A stretch of 64,000 nucleotides of DNA, from NCBI RefSeq assembly GCF_016583575.1, contig NZ_NRRG01000002.1:62001-126000 (forward strand), written 5' to 3'. Origin of the DNA: Thiocystis violacea. GTDB taxonomy: Bacteria > Pseudomonadota > Gammaproteobacteria > Chromatiales > Chromatiaceae. Numbering within the stretch: position 1 is the first letter of the stretch; each line of letters opens with the position of its first letter. The translations under genes were made by a program, and so were the position numbers. Shown here in pieces: positions 29,028 through 38,580 of this stretch. Under the pieces are notes generated by a model, which worked only from the letters and a program-made list of their open reading frames with translations, was not told the DNA's origin and did not search any database.

Positions 29028-32000
29028 ATGCCGTATGAGGCAACCTTGAACCCACTCGCGCGCGATGCCGCCTATTTCGCCCAAATCCTTGAGGCCAGCG
29101 CCCTCGGTCTCTGGGAGTACGACCATGTCACCGGCGATTCGCGGTGGAGCCCCCAGATGGCCGCCCTGCTCGGCCGATCCCAGGAGGAGGGGCTCGCCAG
29201 CCCAGAGGGTTGGCTTGGGCTGGTCCATCCGGAAGATCGATCCGAGCTGCGGGCGCGCCTGGACACGACGGCCCTAGCGCCGGACAACCCACTGTTCGAG
29301 GCCCAGTTTCGGATGTCGCACCAGGATGGTCGATGGCGCTGGATGCAGGCGCGGGGACGGGTGATCGAGCGCGATCCAACCAGCGGCCAAGCGCGGCGCT
29401 CGGCCGGCACATGCCGCGACATCAGCGACTGGAAAACGACCGAGCTGGATCTGGCCAACCGCGACCAGCACCTGCGGCTGATCCTGGACACCATCACCGC
29501 TGTCTTCTGGATGGCCGATCCCACCACCCGGCGGATGCGCTACGTCAGCCCCGCCTACGAGCGGATCTGGCAGCGCCCCGTGGCCGAGCTCTACGCCAAC
29601 CCCGAATCCTTTCTAGAGGCCGTCCATCCCGAGGATCGAGATCGGATCCAGGCCGAGTTGGGCCGACGGCTTGACGGCCAACCGCTCGATCACGAATACC
29701 GGATCCTGCGAGCCGACGGATCGGTGCGCTGGATCTGGAACCGCGGCTTCCCGGTCAGCGACGCCGAGGGCCGATTGACCCACTATGTCGGACTCGCGCG
29801 CGACATCAGCGCGCGCAAGGAGGCCGAGCATGAGATCCGCCGGCTCAACACCGAGCTGGCGGGCCGAGCCAACCACTGCGCCACCGAGCTGGAGGCCAGC
29901 GAGGCCCGTTTCCGCTACGCCGTCGAGGCCTCGAGCGTCGGGCTCTGGAACTGGGATCTGCGCCGCGACACCATCGCCGTGAGCGCCGCCCATGCCGCCC
30001 GGTTGGCCATGCCCCCCGAGGGGCGGCCGCTGCGCTGGGAAGACCTGCTGTGCCCCGAGGATCGGAAATCCGTGATCGCCGCGGCCAAGCAGCAGCTCCA
30101 GCGCGACGGCCGTTGCGAGCAGGAACTCAGGCTGTGCTTTCGCGACGGCGGGAAGCGCTGGGTACTCAGCCGCGGCCAGGTCAACGAATGGGGACCGGAC
30201 GGGGAGCCGCTGCGCGCGATCGGCACCCACACCGACATCGACGCGCGCCGGAGCGCCGAGGCGCGCAACCGCAAGCTGGCCACCATCCTGGAAGCCAGCA
30301 GCGATCTGATCGCCACCGCCACGCCGGAGGGCCAGGTGGATTACATCAATCAGGCCGGGCGCACCCTTCTCGGGCTCGAGCCGCTCCAATCGCTGGAGCC
30401 CTCGCGCGTCGAGGACTATCACCCGGAAGACACCCGCCGGCGCCTGAGCGAGGAGAGTCTGCCGATGGCGCTCGCACAGGGACAATGGCTGGGCGACAGC
30501 GCGCTGCTGCGCCGCGATGGCTCCGAGGCGCTCGTCTCGCAACTCATCCTCGCCCCGCGCGACCCGGTGACCGGCCAGGTCGAGTTCCTCGCCACCATCT
30601 GTCACGACCTCTCGGAGCGCCACGCGGCCGAGGAGCGACTGCGCCAGTTGCAGGAGGAGCTGGAGCTGATCCTGGACAACGTGCCGGCGCTGATTTTCTA
30701 TAAGGACACCGCCAACCACATACTGCGGGTCAATGCCGCGGTCGCCCGCTCGCTGGGCTTGCCCAAGGCCCTGATCGAGGGCCGGCACAGCTCCGAATGC
30801 TATCCGCAAGACGCCGAGCGCTATTACCAGGACGACCTGGCGGTGATTCGCGCCGGCGAGCCAAGGCTCGGGATCGAGGAACCTTACCGCCTGCCGTCCG
30901 GCGAGCGGCGCTGGATCCGCACCGACAAGGTGCCCCTGAAGGATGCGTCCGGCCAGGTGACCCGAATCCTGGTGATGTCATCGGACATCAGCGCGCATAA
31001 GGAGGCCGAGAAGGCCCTGCGACTCAGCCAGAACGATCTCAACCGGGCGCAGGCGGTGGCCAGGGTCGGCAGTTGGCGGCTGGACCTGCACAGCAACCGC
31101 CTGACCTGGTCGGCCGAGGCCCATCGGATCTTCGGTATCTCGGAGGACGTTCCCGTGACCTATGAAACCTTCATGGGCGTGGTGCATCCCGAGGATCGGG
31201 ATCTGGTCGACCGATCATGGCGAGCGTCACTGCTGGGCGAGCCCTACGACATCGAGCATCGGCTGATCGTCGACGGACAGCTCAAATGGGTGCGCGAGAA
31301 GGCGGAGCTGGAATACGACGAGGAAGGCGTCCTGCTGGGGGGCTTCGGAACCACCCAGGAGATCACCGAGCGCAAGGCGGTCGAGCAGACCCTGCGCGAC
31401 GCCGACCGCCACAAGGATGAATTCCTCGCCATCCTCGGCCATGAGCTGCTCACGCCCTTGGCGCCGATCCGAAGCGCGGCCGACATCCTGCGGCTGGCGG
31501 GCGGGGACGAAACCACGCGCGAACGCGCGCGGGCGGTGATCGAACGCCAGGTCGACCACCTGAAGCGCCTGGTGGACGATCTGCTGGACCTCTCGCGGAT
31601 CAGCAAGGGCACGATCCCGCTGCGTCCGGAGCGACTGGCCGTGGCCGAGGTCGTCGAGCGCGCGGTGGAAACCAGCCGTCCGCTGATCGACGCCCGCCGG
31701 CATGAACTCAGCCTGCGGTTGCCGCCGGACGCGCTCTACGTGACGGGCGATCCGATTCGGCTGGCCCAGGTGGTCTCTAACCTGCTCAACAACGCCGCCA
31801 AGTACACCGAGCCTGGCGGCCAAATCCAATTGACCGTCGCACGGGAGGAGAACGAGGCGGTCATCTCCGTGAAGGACTCGGGCAAGGGCCTGCCCGCCGA
31901 ACTGCTGGAGCACATTTTCACGATGTTCGTCCGGGGCCAGCACACGCGCGACAACGCGGACTCCGGACTCGGTATCGGGCTCAGCCTCAGCCGACAGCTC

Positions 32001-32516
32001 GTCGACCTGCATGGCGGCACGATCACGGCCCGGAGCGCGGGGGATGAACAAGGCAGCGAATTCATCGTGCGCCTGCCACTCAGCCCACCACCAGTCGCGG
32101 CGCCCGCCCCGCTCACCGCCCAGAAGCCAGGTTCCGCGTCCCGGCATCGGATCCTGGTCGCGGATGACGACAGGGATATCGCCGACAGCCTGTCACTGCT
32201 GCTGGATCTGCTCGGGCAAGAGGTGCGGATCGCCCACGACGGACTGGAAGCGGTCGAGCTGGCCGCCGCCTTCCAGCCCGACCTGATCCTGCTGGATCTG
32301 GGCATGCCCAGGCTGGATGGCTATGACGCCTGTCGGCGGCTGCGCCAGGTGTTACGCGAGCGCGACACGACGATCGTGGCGCTGACCGGACTGGGGCAGG
32401 CGCGGCACAAGGCCGCGACCAGCGCCGCGGGATTCGATCAACATCTGGTCAAACCGATCAGCCTGCCGCAACTCCAGTCACTGTTGGCGGCCTTGCCCGA
32501 AGGGGTGCGACCATGA
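29028..32516 (+). CDS. multi-PAS hybrid histidine kinase with C-terminal receiver
   Basis: This 1162-residue cytoplasmic protein has about six tandem PAS/PAC modules in the first 770 residues, then HisKA with the phospho-acceptor His in HKDEFLAILGHELLTPLAPI (about 790-860). The HATPase follows, with the N-box LNNAAKYTEPGGQ and G-box DSGLGIGLSLSRQLVDLHGG. The C-terminal receiver domain (RILVADDDRDIADSLSLLLD) has its acceptor Asp in LILLDLGMPRLDG. There are no membrane helices, so it senses internal cues such as redox state or small ligands. No cognate regulator is adjacent. It is convergent with a PAS-rich diguanylate cyclase whose modules closely resemble its own. Confidence 0.9.
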   Translation: MPYEATLNPLARDAAYFAQILEASALGLWEYDHVTGDSRWSPQMAALLGRSQEEGLASPEGWLGLVHPEDRSELRARLDTTALAPDNPLFEAQFRMSHQDGRWRWMQARGRVIERDPTSGQARRSAGTCRDISDWKTTELDLANRDQHLRLILDTITAVFWMADPTTRRMRYVSPAYERIWQRPVAELYANPESFLEAVHPEDRDRIQAELGRRLDGQPLDHEYRILRADGSVRWIWNRGFPVSDAEGRLTHYVGLARDISARKEAEHEIRRLNTELAGRANHCATELEASEARFRYAVEASSVGLWNWDLRRDTIAVSAAHAARLAMPPEGRPLRWEDLLCPEDRKSVIAAAKQQLQRDGRCEQELRLCFRDGGKRWVLSRGQVNEWGPDGEPLRAIGTHTDIDARRSAEARNRKLATILEASSDLIATATPEGQVDYINQAGRTLLGLEPLQSLEPSRVEDYHPEDTRRRLSEESLPMALAQGQWLGDSALLRRDGSEALVSQLILAPRDPVTGQVEFLATICHDLSERHAAEERLRQLQEELELILDNVPALIFYKDTANHILRVNAAVARSLGLPKALIEGRHSSECYPQDAERYYQDDLAVIRAGEPRLGIEEPYRLPSGERRWIRTDKVPLKDASGQVTRILVMSSDISAHKEAEKALRLSQNDLNRAQAVARVGSWRLDLHSNRLTWSAEAHRIFGISEDVPVTYETFMGVVHPEDRDLVDRSWRASLLGEPYDIEHRLIVDGQLKWVREKAELEYDEEGVLLGGFGTTQEITERKAVEQTLRDADRHKDEFLAILGHELLTPLAPIRSAADILRLAGGDETTRERARAVIERQVDHLKRLVDDLLDLSRISKGTIPLRPERLAVAEVVERAVETSRPLIDARRHELSLRLPPDALYVTGDPIRLAQVVSNLLNNAAKYTEPGGQIQLTVAREENEAVISVKDSGKGLPAELLEHIFTMFVRGQHTRDNADSGLGIGLSLSRQLVDLHGGTITARSAGDEQGSEFIVRLPLSPPPVAAPAPLTAQKPGSASRHRILVADDDRDIADSLSLLLDLLGQEVRIAHDGLEAVELAAAFQPDLILLDLGMPRLDGYDACRRLRQVLRERDTTIVALTGLGQARHKAATSAAGFDQHLVKPISLPQLQSLLAALPEGVRP

Positions 32517-32597
32517 CTGATGTCGCGGGAGGCCGCCAGGCATCACTTTTGGTCGCCTCCCATCACGCAAGCCTCGGCGCGATTTTCAGAACCTCGA

Positions 32598-35500
32598 CTA
32601 CTCAGGACCGAAGAGGCGGAAGCCGTTGCGCCCGGCCTGCTTGGCCTCATACATCGCCAGGTCGGCGTGGCGCAGGAGCGTGTCCGCGTCCGACTGATCG
32701 AGCGGGTAGAGCGTGACCCCGAGACTGACCGTGACCGCGACCGTCCGACCAGGCGCGATCGCATAGGGCTCGGCGATCGAGACCAGCAGCCGTTCAAGCA
32801 GGCCCTGGCCTTGCGCCTGACTGGCCAGATCGCCAAGCAGCAGGACGAATTCGTCGCCACCCAGGCGGGCCGCCGTGTCCTCCCCGCGCAGATCGCGGGT
32901 CAGACGCTTCGCGATCTCGACCAGCAGACGATCGCCCGCCGCATGACCATGGGTATCGTTGACCGGCTTGAATCCGTCCAGATCGAGGTAACAAACCGCC
33001 AGCAGCCGATCCTCCCGGCGGGCATGGGCCATGGCCATGCGCAGGCGGTCCGCCAGCAAGACCCGATTGGGCAGACCGGTCAAGGCGTCGTAGTGCGCCA
33101 TTCGCTCCAATCGACGCTGTTGCTCCTTGATCAGCGAGATGTCCGTGAGCATGGCGAAGGAGCCCCCGAAACCGTTCTCTTCGCCATGAACGGGATCCGC
33201 CGATACCAGTGTCCACAGCTCCGAGCCATCCCGGCGGCGAAAGCGTCGCTCGTATTGCTCGTTCCCGCCGGAGCGACGTACCCGCATCCGCTCGCGGTGA
33301 TCGTCCAGATCCTCCGGAAACATGAAATCCTCGACCGGGCGGCCCAGCATCTCGGAGCGTTCGTAGCCGAGCAGCGCGGTCATGCGCGTATTGACGAAGG
33401 TCGTTCGATGCTCGCCGTCCATGGTCCAGATCCCTTCGCTGGTGGTCTCGACGATCCGCCGATAGCGCGCCTCGCTCGCGCGCAGGGCTTCCTGGTCGCG
33501 CTTGCGCTCCACGAGATCCCAGGCCAGATCGGCGAAGTTCGAGACGATGCTCACGTCATCCTCGACATAGTCGCGTGGCTTGTTGCCGACCCCAAGGATC
33601 CCGACGATGCGCTTGTTGCGGAAGACCGGGACCACCAGCTCGCGGATGACCTCCGCGTGGCCCTCCGGCAGGCCATGCCGATGGGCGATCGATGTGTAAT
33701 CGTTATGGATGACCGCCCGACCCTGCCGCACGCAATCCGCCCAAACCCCAGCCTTCGACAGCGGATAGTGGAGACCCGCCCCCTCGGCCAGGCAGAACTC
33801 CTTCATGGTCCGCGTCGACCAGGTTTGAAGCCGCAGGGTCTCCTGGTCCGGCTCCAGGAAATGGTAAAAACCGACCAGACTGCCGGTCAGGGCCACCGCC
33901 TCGTCGATACTGGCCCTCAGGATCTCCTCCAGCGACCGATCCTCGACCATGTCGAGCAGACGCAGACGCCCTTGCAGCATGTCGGTGATCCGCTTGAGCG
34001 CGGTCACATCGCGCGCGGCGGCGAACACCTGCTCGACGGCGCCCTCCGAATCGCGATAGACCGAGGCGTTATAAAGAACCGGAGTCGCCCAGCCGTCGCG
34101 ATGCACGAGATCCAGGGCGTAATCACGCACCTCGCCCTGCTCGAAGGCCGCTCGGTAACCCGCCCGCGCCTGGTCTGGATCGGAGAAATAGACCGCGAAT
34201 TCGGTTCCGAGCAGTTGCTCACGGGACCGCCCGGTGGCGGTCTCGGTGGCGCGGTTCAGATCGCTGATCCGACCCGCCGGATCGATGACGATCAAGGGGT
34301 CCAGACTGGCTTCCAGCAGGGCGCGGTTATGCCGGTTGGCTCTACTCAGGGTCTCCTCGGCCTGCTTGCGCTCGCTGATGTCCTCGGTAAAGACGACGAT
34401 TCCACCAACGCGGCCATCGCTCCCCTGCCAGGGGCGCACCGACCAGTGCAACCATTGCACGCGACCGTCCGAGCGTTCGAACCTGTCCTCGTCGGCCTGT
34501 ACCACCTCACCCGCGAGCCCGCGGCGATGCACCGCCTTCCAGCGTTCCGGAATCTCGGGAAAAATGGCGTAGTGAGAACGGCCAATGATGTCGGTGTCCG
34601 CGAGGCCATAGTCCAGAAGCCAACGCCGACTGACCGCGAGATAACGCATGTCGCGGTCGAACATCGCGAGTGCGGCCGGGGCATGGTCGATGAACAGACG
34701 CAGGCGCTCCTCGCTCTCGCGAAGCGCCAGCTCCGCCCGCTTGCGCTCGCTGATGTCCTGGGTGGTTCCGAGGGCTCCCAGCAGTTTCCCGTCGCCGTCG
34801 AATTCCAGCTCCGCGTGCTCACGCACCCAGATGACCCGTCCATCGACGATCAGCCGATGCTCGATGCCATAGGGCTCGCCGCGCAGACCCGCCTCCCAGC
34901 GTCGATTGACCATGTCCCGATCCTCGGGATGGACGGCGGCCAGAAAGGTCTCGTAAGTCATCGGCTTGTCTTGGGGAATGCCGAAAAGACGGCGGGTTTC
35001 CTCGGACAAGGTCATCCGCTTATCGCGCGCATTCAGCCGCCAGCTCCCAATTCTGGCCACGGCCTGGGCGCGATTGAAATCCACCTCGCGATCGCTCAAT
35101 TCCCGCGCAAGCTCCGTCAGCTCGGCGGTACGCTTGGCGATCCCTTCCACCAGGGCCTCGTTGAGTCGCCGGATCTCCCCCTCGGCCTGGGTGCGCTCGC
35201 TGATGTCGCACGCCAGCCCGATGCAGCCTCTAACCGCCCCATCGGGATCGAAAACCGGGAAGGCGCGCCCCCGGATCCAGCGCACGGAACAATCGGGGCG
35301 CAGGATCCGGTATTCGTGATCCAAGGACAGACCCTCGCCCAGTCTGGCTAAATTCGCCCGGAAGGCATCCAGATCATCGGGATGGATCGATTCGAGGAAG
35401 GATCCGGGATTGGCCTCCAGCCAGGCCACCGGTCGTCGCCAGATCCGCTCATAGGCGGGACTGACATAATCGATCGTCTCGTGGCCGACATCGGCCAACC

Positions 35501-35975
35501 AGAACACATCGGTGATGCTGTCGGTGACCAGACGCAAACGTTCCTCCGTCTCGGCCAACCGCCGTTCGAGGGCCTGCCGCTCGCTCAGGTCGGACAGCGT
35601 ACCCAGCAGGCGCCGCGGCTCCCCGGCCGCGTCGCGCTCGACCACTCGGCCCAGCACCCGAATCCAAAGCCACTGGCCATCGGAGTGACGAAAGCGACAG
35701 GGCAGATCGATCTCGGGGCCGTCGCGACCAAGCGCTGCCTCCAGTCGCGTCCGCGCGCCCGGGGCCTCGTCCGGATGGATCAGGTCAAGCCAGCCAGCCC
35801 CCTTACCGGGGCCGGCATTCGCCGCTAGGCCCAGCCTTCTTGACATCCAGGCGTTCCAGCACACCAGCCCCGTCCTCGCCTCGTAGGCCCATACACCGAT
35901 CCCCGAGGCTTCCAGAAGCTCCGCGAACACCAGCTCGACACCCGCGCTAAAACCCAATGATTTGATGTTTTTCAT
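32598..35975 (-). CDS. multi-PAS/GAF diguanylate cyclase
   Basis: This 1125-residue soluble protein has about five PAS/PAC modules, a GAF domain (about 672-825, containing TWSTRTMKEFCLAEGAGLHY), one more PAS, and a C-terminal GGDEF domain. The active site is intact: ARLGGDEFVLLL, with HYDALTGLPNR upstream. An RGED I-site lies five residues before GGDEF, so product inhibition by c-di-GMP is expected. No EAL domain is present, so it should synthesise and not degrade c-di-GMP. It lies downstream of apbE, 127 bases away, on the same strand. Confidence 0.92.
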   Translation of the reverse strand: MKNIKSLGFSAGVELVFAELLEASGIGVWAYEARTGLVCWNAWMSRRLGLAANAGPGKGAGWLDLIHPDEAPGARTRLEAALGRDGPEIDLPCRFRHSDGQWLWIRVLGRVVERDAAGEPRRLLGTLSDLSERQALERRLAETEERLRLVTDSITDVFWLADVGHETIDYVSPAYERIWRRPVAWLEANPGSFLESIHPDDLDAFRANLARLGEGLSLDHEYRILRPDCSVRWIRGRAFPVFDPDGAVRGCIGLACDISERTQAEGEIRRLNEALVEGIAKRTAELTELARELSDREVDFNRAQAVARIGSWRLNARDKRMTLSEETRRLFGIPQDKPMTYETFLAAVHPEDRDMVNRRWEAGLRGEPYGIEHRLIVDGRVIWVREHAELEFDGDGKLLGALGTTQDISERKRAELALRESEERLRLFIDHAPAALAMFDRDMRYLAVSRRWLLDYGLADTDIIGRSHYAIFPEIPERWKAVHRRGLAGEVVQADEDRFERSDGRVQWLHWSVRPWQGSDGRVGGIVVFTEDISERKQAEETLSRANRHNRALLEASLDPLIVIDPAGRISDLNRATETATGRSREQLLGTEFAVYFSDPDQARAGYRAAFEQGEVRDYALDLVHRDGWATPVLYNASVYRDSEGAVEQVFAAARDVTALKRITDMLQGRLRLLDMVEDRSLEEILRASIDEAVALTGSLVGFYHFLEPDQETLRLQTWSTRTMKEFCLAEGAGLHYPLSKAGVWADCVRQGRAVIHNDYTSIAHRHGLPEGHAEVIRELVVPVFRNKRIVGILGVGNKPRDYVEDDVSIVSNFADLAWDLVERKRDQEALRASEARYRRIVETTSEGIWTMDGEHRTTFVNTRMTALLGYERSEMLGRPVEDFMFPEDLDDHRERMRVRRSGGNEQYERRFRRRDGSELWTLVSADPVHGEENGFGGSFAMLTDISLIKEQQRRLERMAHYDALTGLPNRVLLADRLRMAMAHARREDRLLAVCYLDLDGFKPVNDTHGHAAGDRLLVEIAKRLTRDLRGEDTAARLGGDEFVLLLGDLASQAQGQGLLERLLVSIAEPYAIAPGRTVAVTVSLGVTLYPLDQSDADTLLRHADLAMYEAKQAGRNGFRLFGPE

Positions 35976-36102
35976 CGATGAATCGAGAGGCGTCGTCGAG
36001 ACCTGATGGCTTACAGCATTATCGATTGATCATGCTGTGAACCTAGGGCGCCGAGAAATCCGCACAACTACCTGCACGGGATGGATCCGGGATCCGCGCG
36101 GC

Positions 36103-37068
36103 CTAGTCGGACTCGGCGGATCGAGCGGGCGCGGCGGCACGGAACGAGGCCCGCCGCGCCTCCAGCAGATCGGCGAACACCCCGGAACCGCCCTGGCGTC
36201 CGTCGACATCGACCCAGAGATGCGGCACCCCCAGCGCTCCCAGCCAGGGGATCCCGTCGCGCCCCTTGAGCATGGCGATGGTGCTCAGGCTGCCGGCGAC
36301 CACGCAGGTCGCGGCGATGACGCTGACCGCCGCCAGACCGCGCGCGGGCCAACCGGTGCGGGGATCAAGGATATGGCCGTAACGCTTTCCATCGATCACC
36401 AGGCAGCGGGCATAGTCGCCGCTGCTGGCGATGGCGCCGCCAGTGAGCAGCACGCCGCCGAGCAGGGTCTCCGGGCGCAGCGGATCCTGGAGGCCGACCC
36501 GCCAGGGCGCGCCGTCCGGTTGGGGGCCGATAACCCGGATATCGCCGCCCAGATTGACCAAGCCATGATGGAGGCCCGCGTCGGCGCAGAGCGCGGCGGC
36601 CCGATCGGCGGCGTATTCCTTACCGATGCCACCGAAATCGATCTCCATTCCGGGCACGCCGAAACTCAGCCTGGGCCGTTCCCAGACCACCTTGTCCCAG
36701 CCGATCCTCGCCAGCAGGGGCGCGATCTCGCCAGGCTCGGGCAAGCGGCCGGAGTCGAAGCGCCAGGCGCGCCGGAGCAGGCCGGAGGTAATGTCGAACA
36801 GCCCCCCGCTCTCGCGGTAACAGGTGTGCGCGTAGTCGAGCAGGGCGGCGGTCTCCGGGTCGACCTCGATGGTCCCGGCCGCGGCGGCGGCCCGGTTGAT
36901 GGCGCTGGTCAGGCTGTCCTCGCGATAGCGCGAGTAGGTTTGCTCCAGGCGAAGCACGTCCGCTCTCGCCCGCGCGCCGATCGCTTCGGTCTCGCGGGGA
37001 TCCGCGCCGAACAACTGAAGCTCGCAGGGCGAGCCCATGGCGCGAAACGCGAGCCGATGCGATTGCAT
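36103..37068 (-). CDS. apbE: FAD:protein FMN transferase
   Basis: The 321-residue ApbE-family protein transfers FMN from FAD to a Ser/Thr of exported proteins. Family blocks seen are FRAMGSPCELQLFG, YSRYREDSLTSAINRAA, EIDFGGIGKEYAADRAAALC, LVNLGGDIRVIG, GGAIASSGDYARC and YGHILDPRTGWPA with the Mg-binding region. No obvious signal peptide starts the protein. It is the last gene of tlpA-DUF4266-DUF3570-apbE, and the DUF3570 protein encoded ten bases upstream has a matching flavinylation motif. Confidence 0.93.
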   Translation of the reverse strand: MQSHRLAFRAMGSPCELQLFGADPRETEAIGARARADVLRLEQTYSRYREDSLTSAINRAAAAAGTIEVDPETAALLDYAHTCYRESGGLFDITSGLLRRAWRFDSGRLPEPGEIAPLLARIGWDKVVWERPRLSFGVPGMEIDFGGIGKEYAADRAAALCADAGLHHGLVNLGGDIRVIGPQPDGAPWRVGLQDPLRPETLLGGVLLTGGAIASSGDYARCLVIDGKRYGHILDPRTGWPARGLAAVSVIAATCVVAGSLSTIAMLKGRDGIPWLGALGVPHLWVDVDGRQGGSGVFADLLEARRASFRAAAPARSAESD

Positions 37069-37077
37069 GGCGGCGAC

Positions 37078-38355
37078 TCAGAACTTGAGGTTCAGGCTCA
37101 GGCTGTAGATGGTGAAGCCGTAATCCGCGAAATCGCTATCCGCGTGCCCTTGCAGTCCATAGTCGGACTGGCGATCGTAGAATTCGACGCCGAGATCCAG
37201 GCGGGCCTGATCGGTCACCTGCTTGGTCAGCTTGAGCCCGCCACTGATGGCGCCGAATCCGGCCAGACGATAGTCGCTGCTGTAGTGCCCGTTGGCCGGC
37301 AGGCTCTCGAAATAGCTCCGGTAGAAATCCGCCTCGCCCTGGCTGTAGTAGCGCAGCCGGGGCACCAGTTGCCAGCCCTGGCCGAGCGGCTGTATCCAGA
37401 AGGTCTCCAGGGTGTGGGCGTCGATGCCCCAGTCGCTCATGGAATAGCGGTAATCCAGATGCAGGGCGGCCTTGGGACCGTCGAAATAATGGACATAACG
37501 GGTGAGCAGATTCCATTGGCGGCGCGCGTCGGGTCGAACCTCCTCGACCGCCGCGTTGGTCGAGAGCAGATAGACGTTCTTGTAGGGATCGGTGAGATAG
37601 CCCTGGTCGTATCCGAACGTCAGGTTGGTTTGCAGCAGGTCGTTCTTGCCGAGCACCTGGGTCAGGCCGAGCAGGAACTGATGCGATTCCTTGTCCTCGG
37701 AGAAGTTCGTCTTGTTGAGCGGGGTGAAGGTATCCGAGGCCAGCCCGTAACCCAGGGTCAGCGTGCTGAGTTTGTCGTTCAGCTCCTGGCGCCAGTCCAG
37801 GCTCATGAAGTTCGAGTCGTAGTCCTTCTCGCGCGACAGACCGGCGCCGAAACCGAGCGTGGTCTCGCCGCGATAATAATTCAGCTTGAAGTCGCCGGCG
37901 GTCCGCACGTCCTGGAAGGTACCATCCAGCATCACCTGACGCGCCCCATCGATCCGGCAGTCGCCTGCGTTGAGGGCCGGACGCTCCGGGCGCGGACCAC
38001 CCGCGGCGGTGGTGCCGGAGGCGCCGCTCACGCTGATGACCGGCGGCGTGATGACGGAGCCGTCCCGACAGCGGATCTCCGGGAGGTTGTAGATGGGCGA
38101 GGCGCCGGAGATACTGTCCCGGACGCCGTTCAGGGTCAGATCGAGCTGGTCGCCCAGGGGCAGCACCAGGCTCTGCTTGAGGCTCTCGACCCGCATCCGA
38201 TCGTCGCCTTCCTCGTAGTAGAAATAGCCCACATCCCATTGTCGCTCGGTCGGCGTGGCCGCCTGGCTATCCGGCACCAGGCCGGGAAGGGCGAGCGCCG
38301 CGCCGGTCAGGGCGGTGAGTGTCCTCCCGGGTAGGCCGTGATCAGTTACAGCCAC
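37078..38355 (-). CDS. DUF3570 outer-membrane protein with ApbE-type flavinylation motif
   Basis: The protein has a signal-like start (LTALTGAALALPGLVPDSQA) and a beta-barrel-like body with alternating aromatic strands, ending in the C-terminal pattern YGFTIYSLSLNLKF typical of outer-membrane proteins. The motif D-S-I-S-G-A-S, about 80 residues in, fits the ApbE acceptor consensus, with FMN expected on the last Ser. I chose GTG at 38353-38355 because GGAGG precedes it by eight bases; an ATG at 38376 lacks a ribosome-binding site. The gene overlaps the DUF4266 stop and precedes apbE. It is probably a covalent flavoprotein of the outer membrane. Confidence 0.82.
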   Translation of the reverse strand: MAVTDHGLPGRTLTALTGAALALPGLVPDSQAATPTERQWDVGYFYYEEGDDRMRVESLKQSLVLPLGDQLDLTLNGVRDSISGASPIYNLPEIRCRDGSVITPPVISVSGASGTTAAGGPRPERPALNAGDCRIDGARQVMLDGTFQDVRTAGDFKLNYYRGETTLGFGAGLSREKDYDSNFMSLDWRQELNDKLSTLTLGYGLASDTFTPLNKTNFSEDKESHQFLLGLTQVLGKNDLLQTNLTFGYDQGYLTDPYKNVYLLSTNAAVEEVRPDARRQWNLLTRYVHYFDGPKAALHLDYRYSMSDWGIDAHTLETFWIQPLGQGWQLVPRLRYYSQGEADFYRSYFESLPANGHYSSDYRLAGFGAISGGLKLTKQVTDQARLDLGVEFYDRQSDYGLQGHADSDFADYGFTIYSLSLNLKF

Positions 38356-38572
38356 AACCGCCACCTCCGATGCCATAGCCGCCGCTGACGGACTCCTTCG
38401 AGAAAAAGGCGTGCTGGCGGAACCCGGCCTCCAGCGGATAGGGTTCGAGCGCCATCTCGGGTCGCGCCAGGTTGCCGCGTTCCCAGGCCGCGACCGGCTG
38501 GATCGCGCAGCCGGTCAGGGCGGGAAGAATCAGGAGCGGACAGCACATCATGAGGGGATTTCGTATGATCAT
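38342..38572 (-). CDS. DUF4266 lipoprotein with Gly/Cys-rich C-terminus
   Basis: The 76-residue protein has a lipobox, ILPALTGCA, so Cys22 would be lipidated and the mature protein would be only 55 residues. The conserved tail is SGGYGIGGGGCGCN, with two Cys separated by one Gly. It belongs to the small DUF4266 family that is encoded next to DUF3570, TlpA-like and ApbE proteins. The paired cysteines could bind a metal or cofactor or be the client of the TlpA-like protein. That role is an inference. Confidence 0.82.
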   Translation of the reverse strand: MIIRNPLMMCCPLLILPALTGCAIQPVAAWERGNLARPEMALEPYPLEAGFRQHAFFSKESVSGGYGIGGGGCGCN

Positions 38573-38580
38573 GGCGCTGA

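Noticed and set aside
32520-35351. Rightward open frame of 943 codons
   Set aside because: It is antisense to the PAS/GGDEF gene, with no domain features of its own.
36037-38334. Rightward open frame of 765 codons
   Set aside because: It is a shadow of apbE and DUF3570 on the other strand in GC-rich DNA; the minus-strand products have clear motifs.
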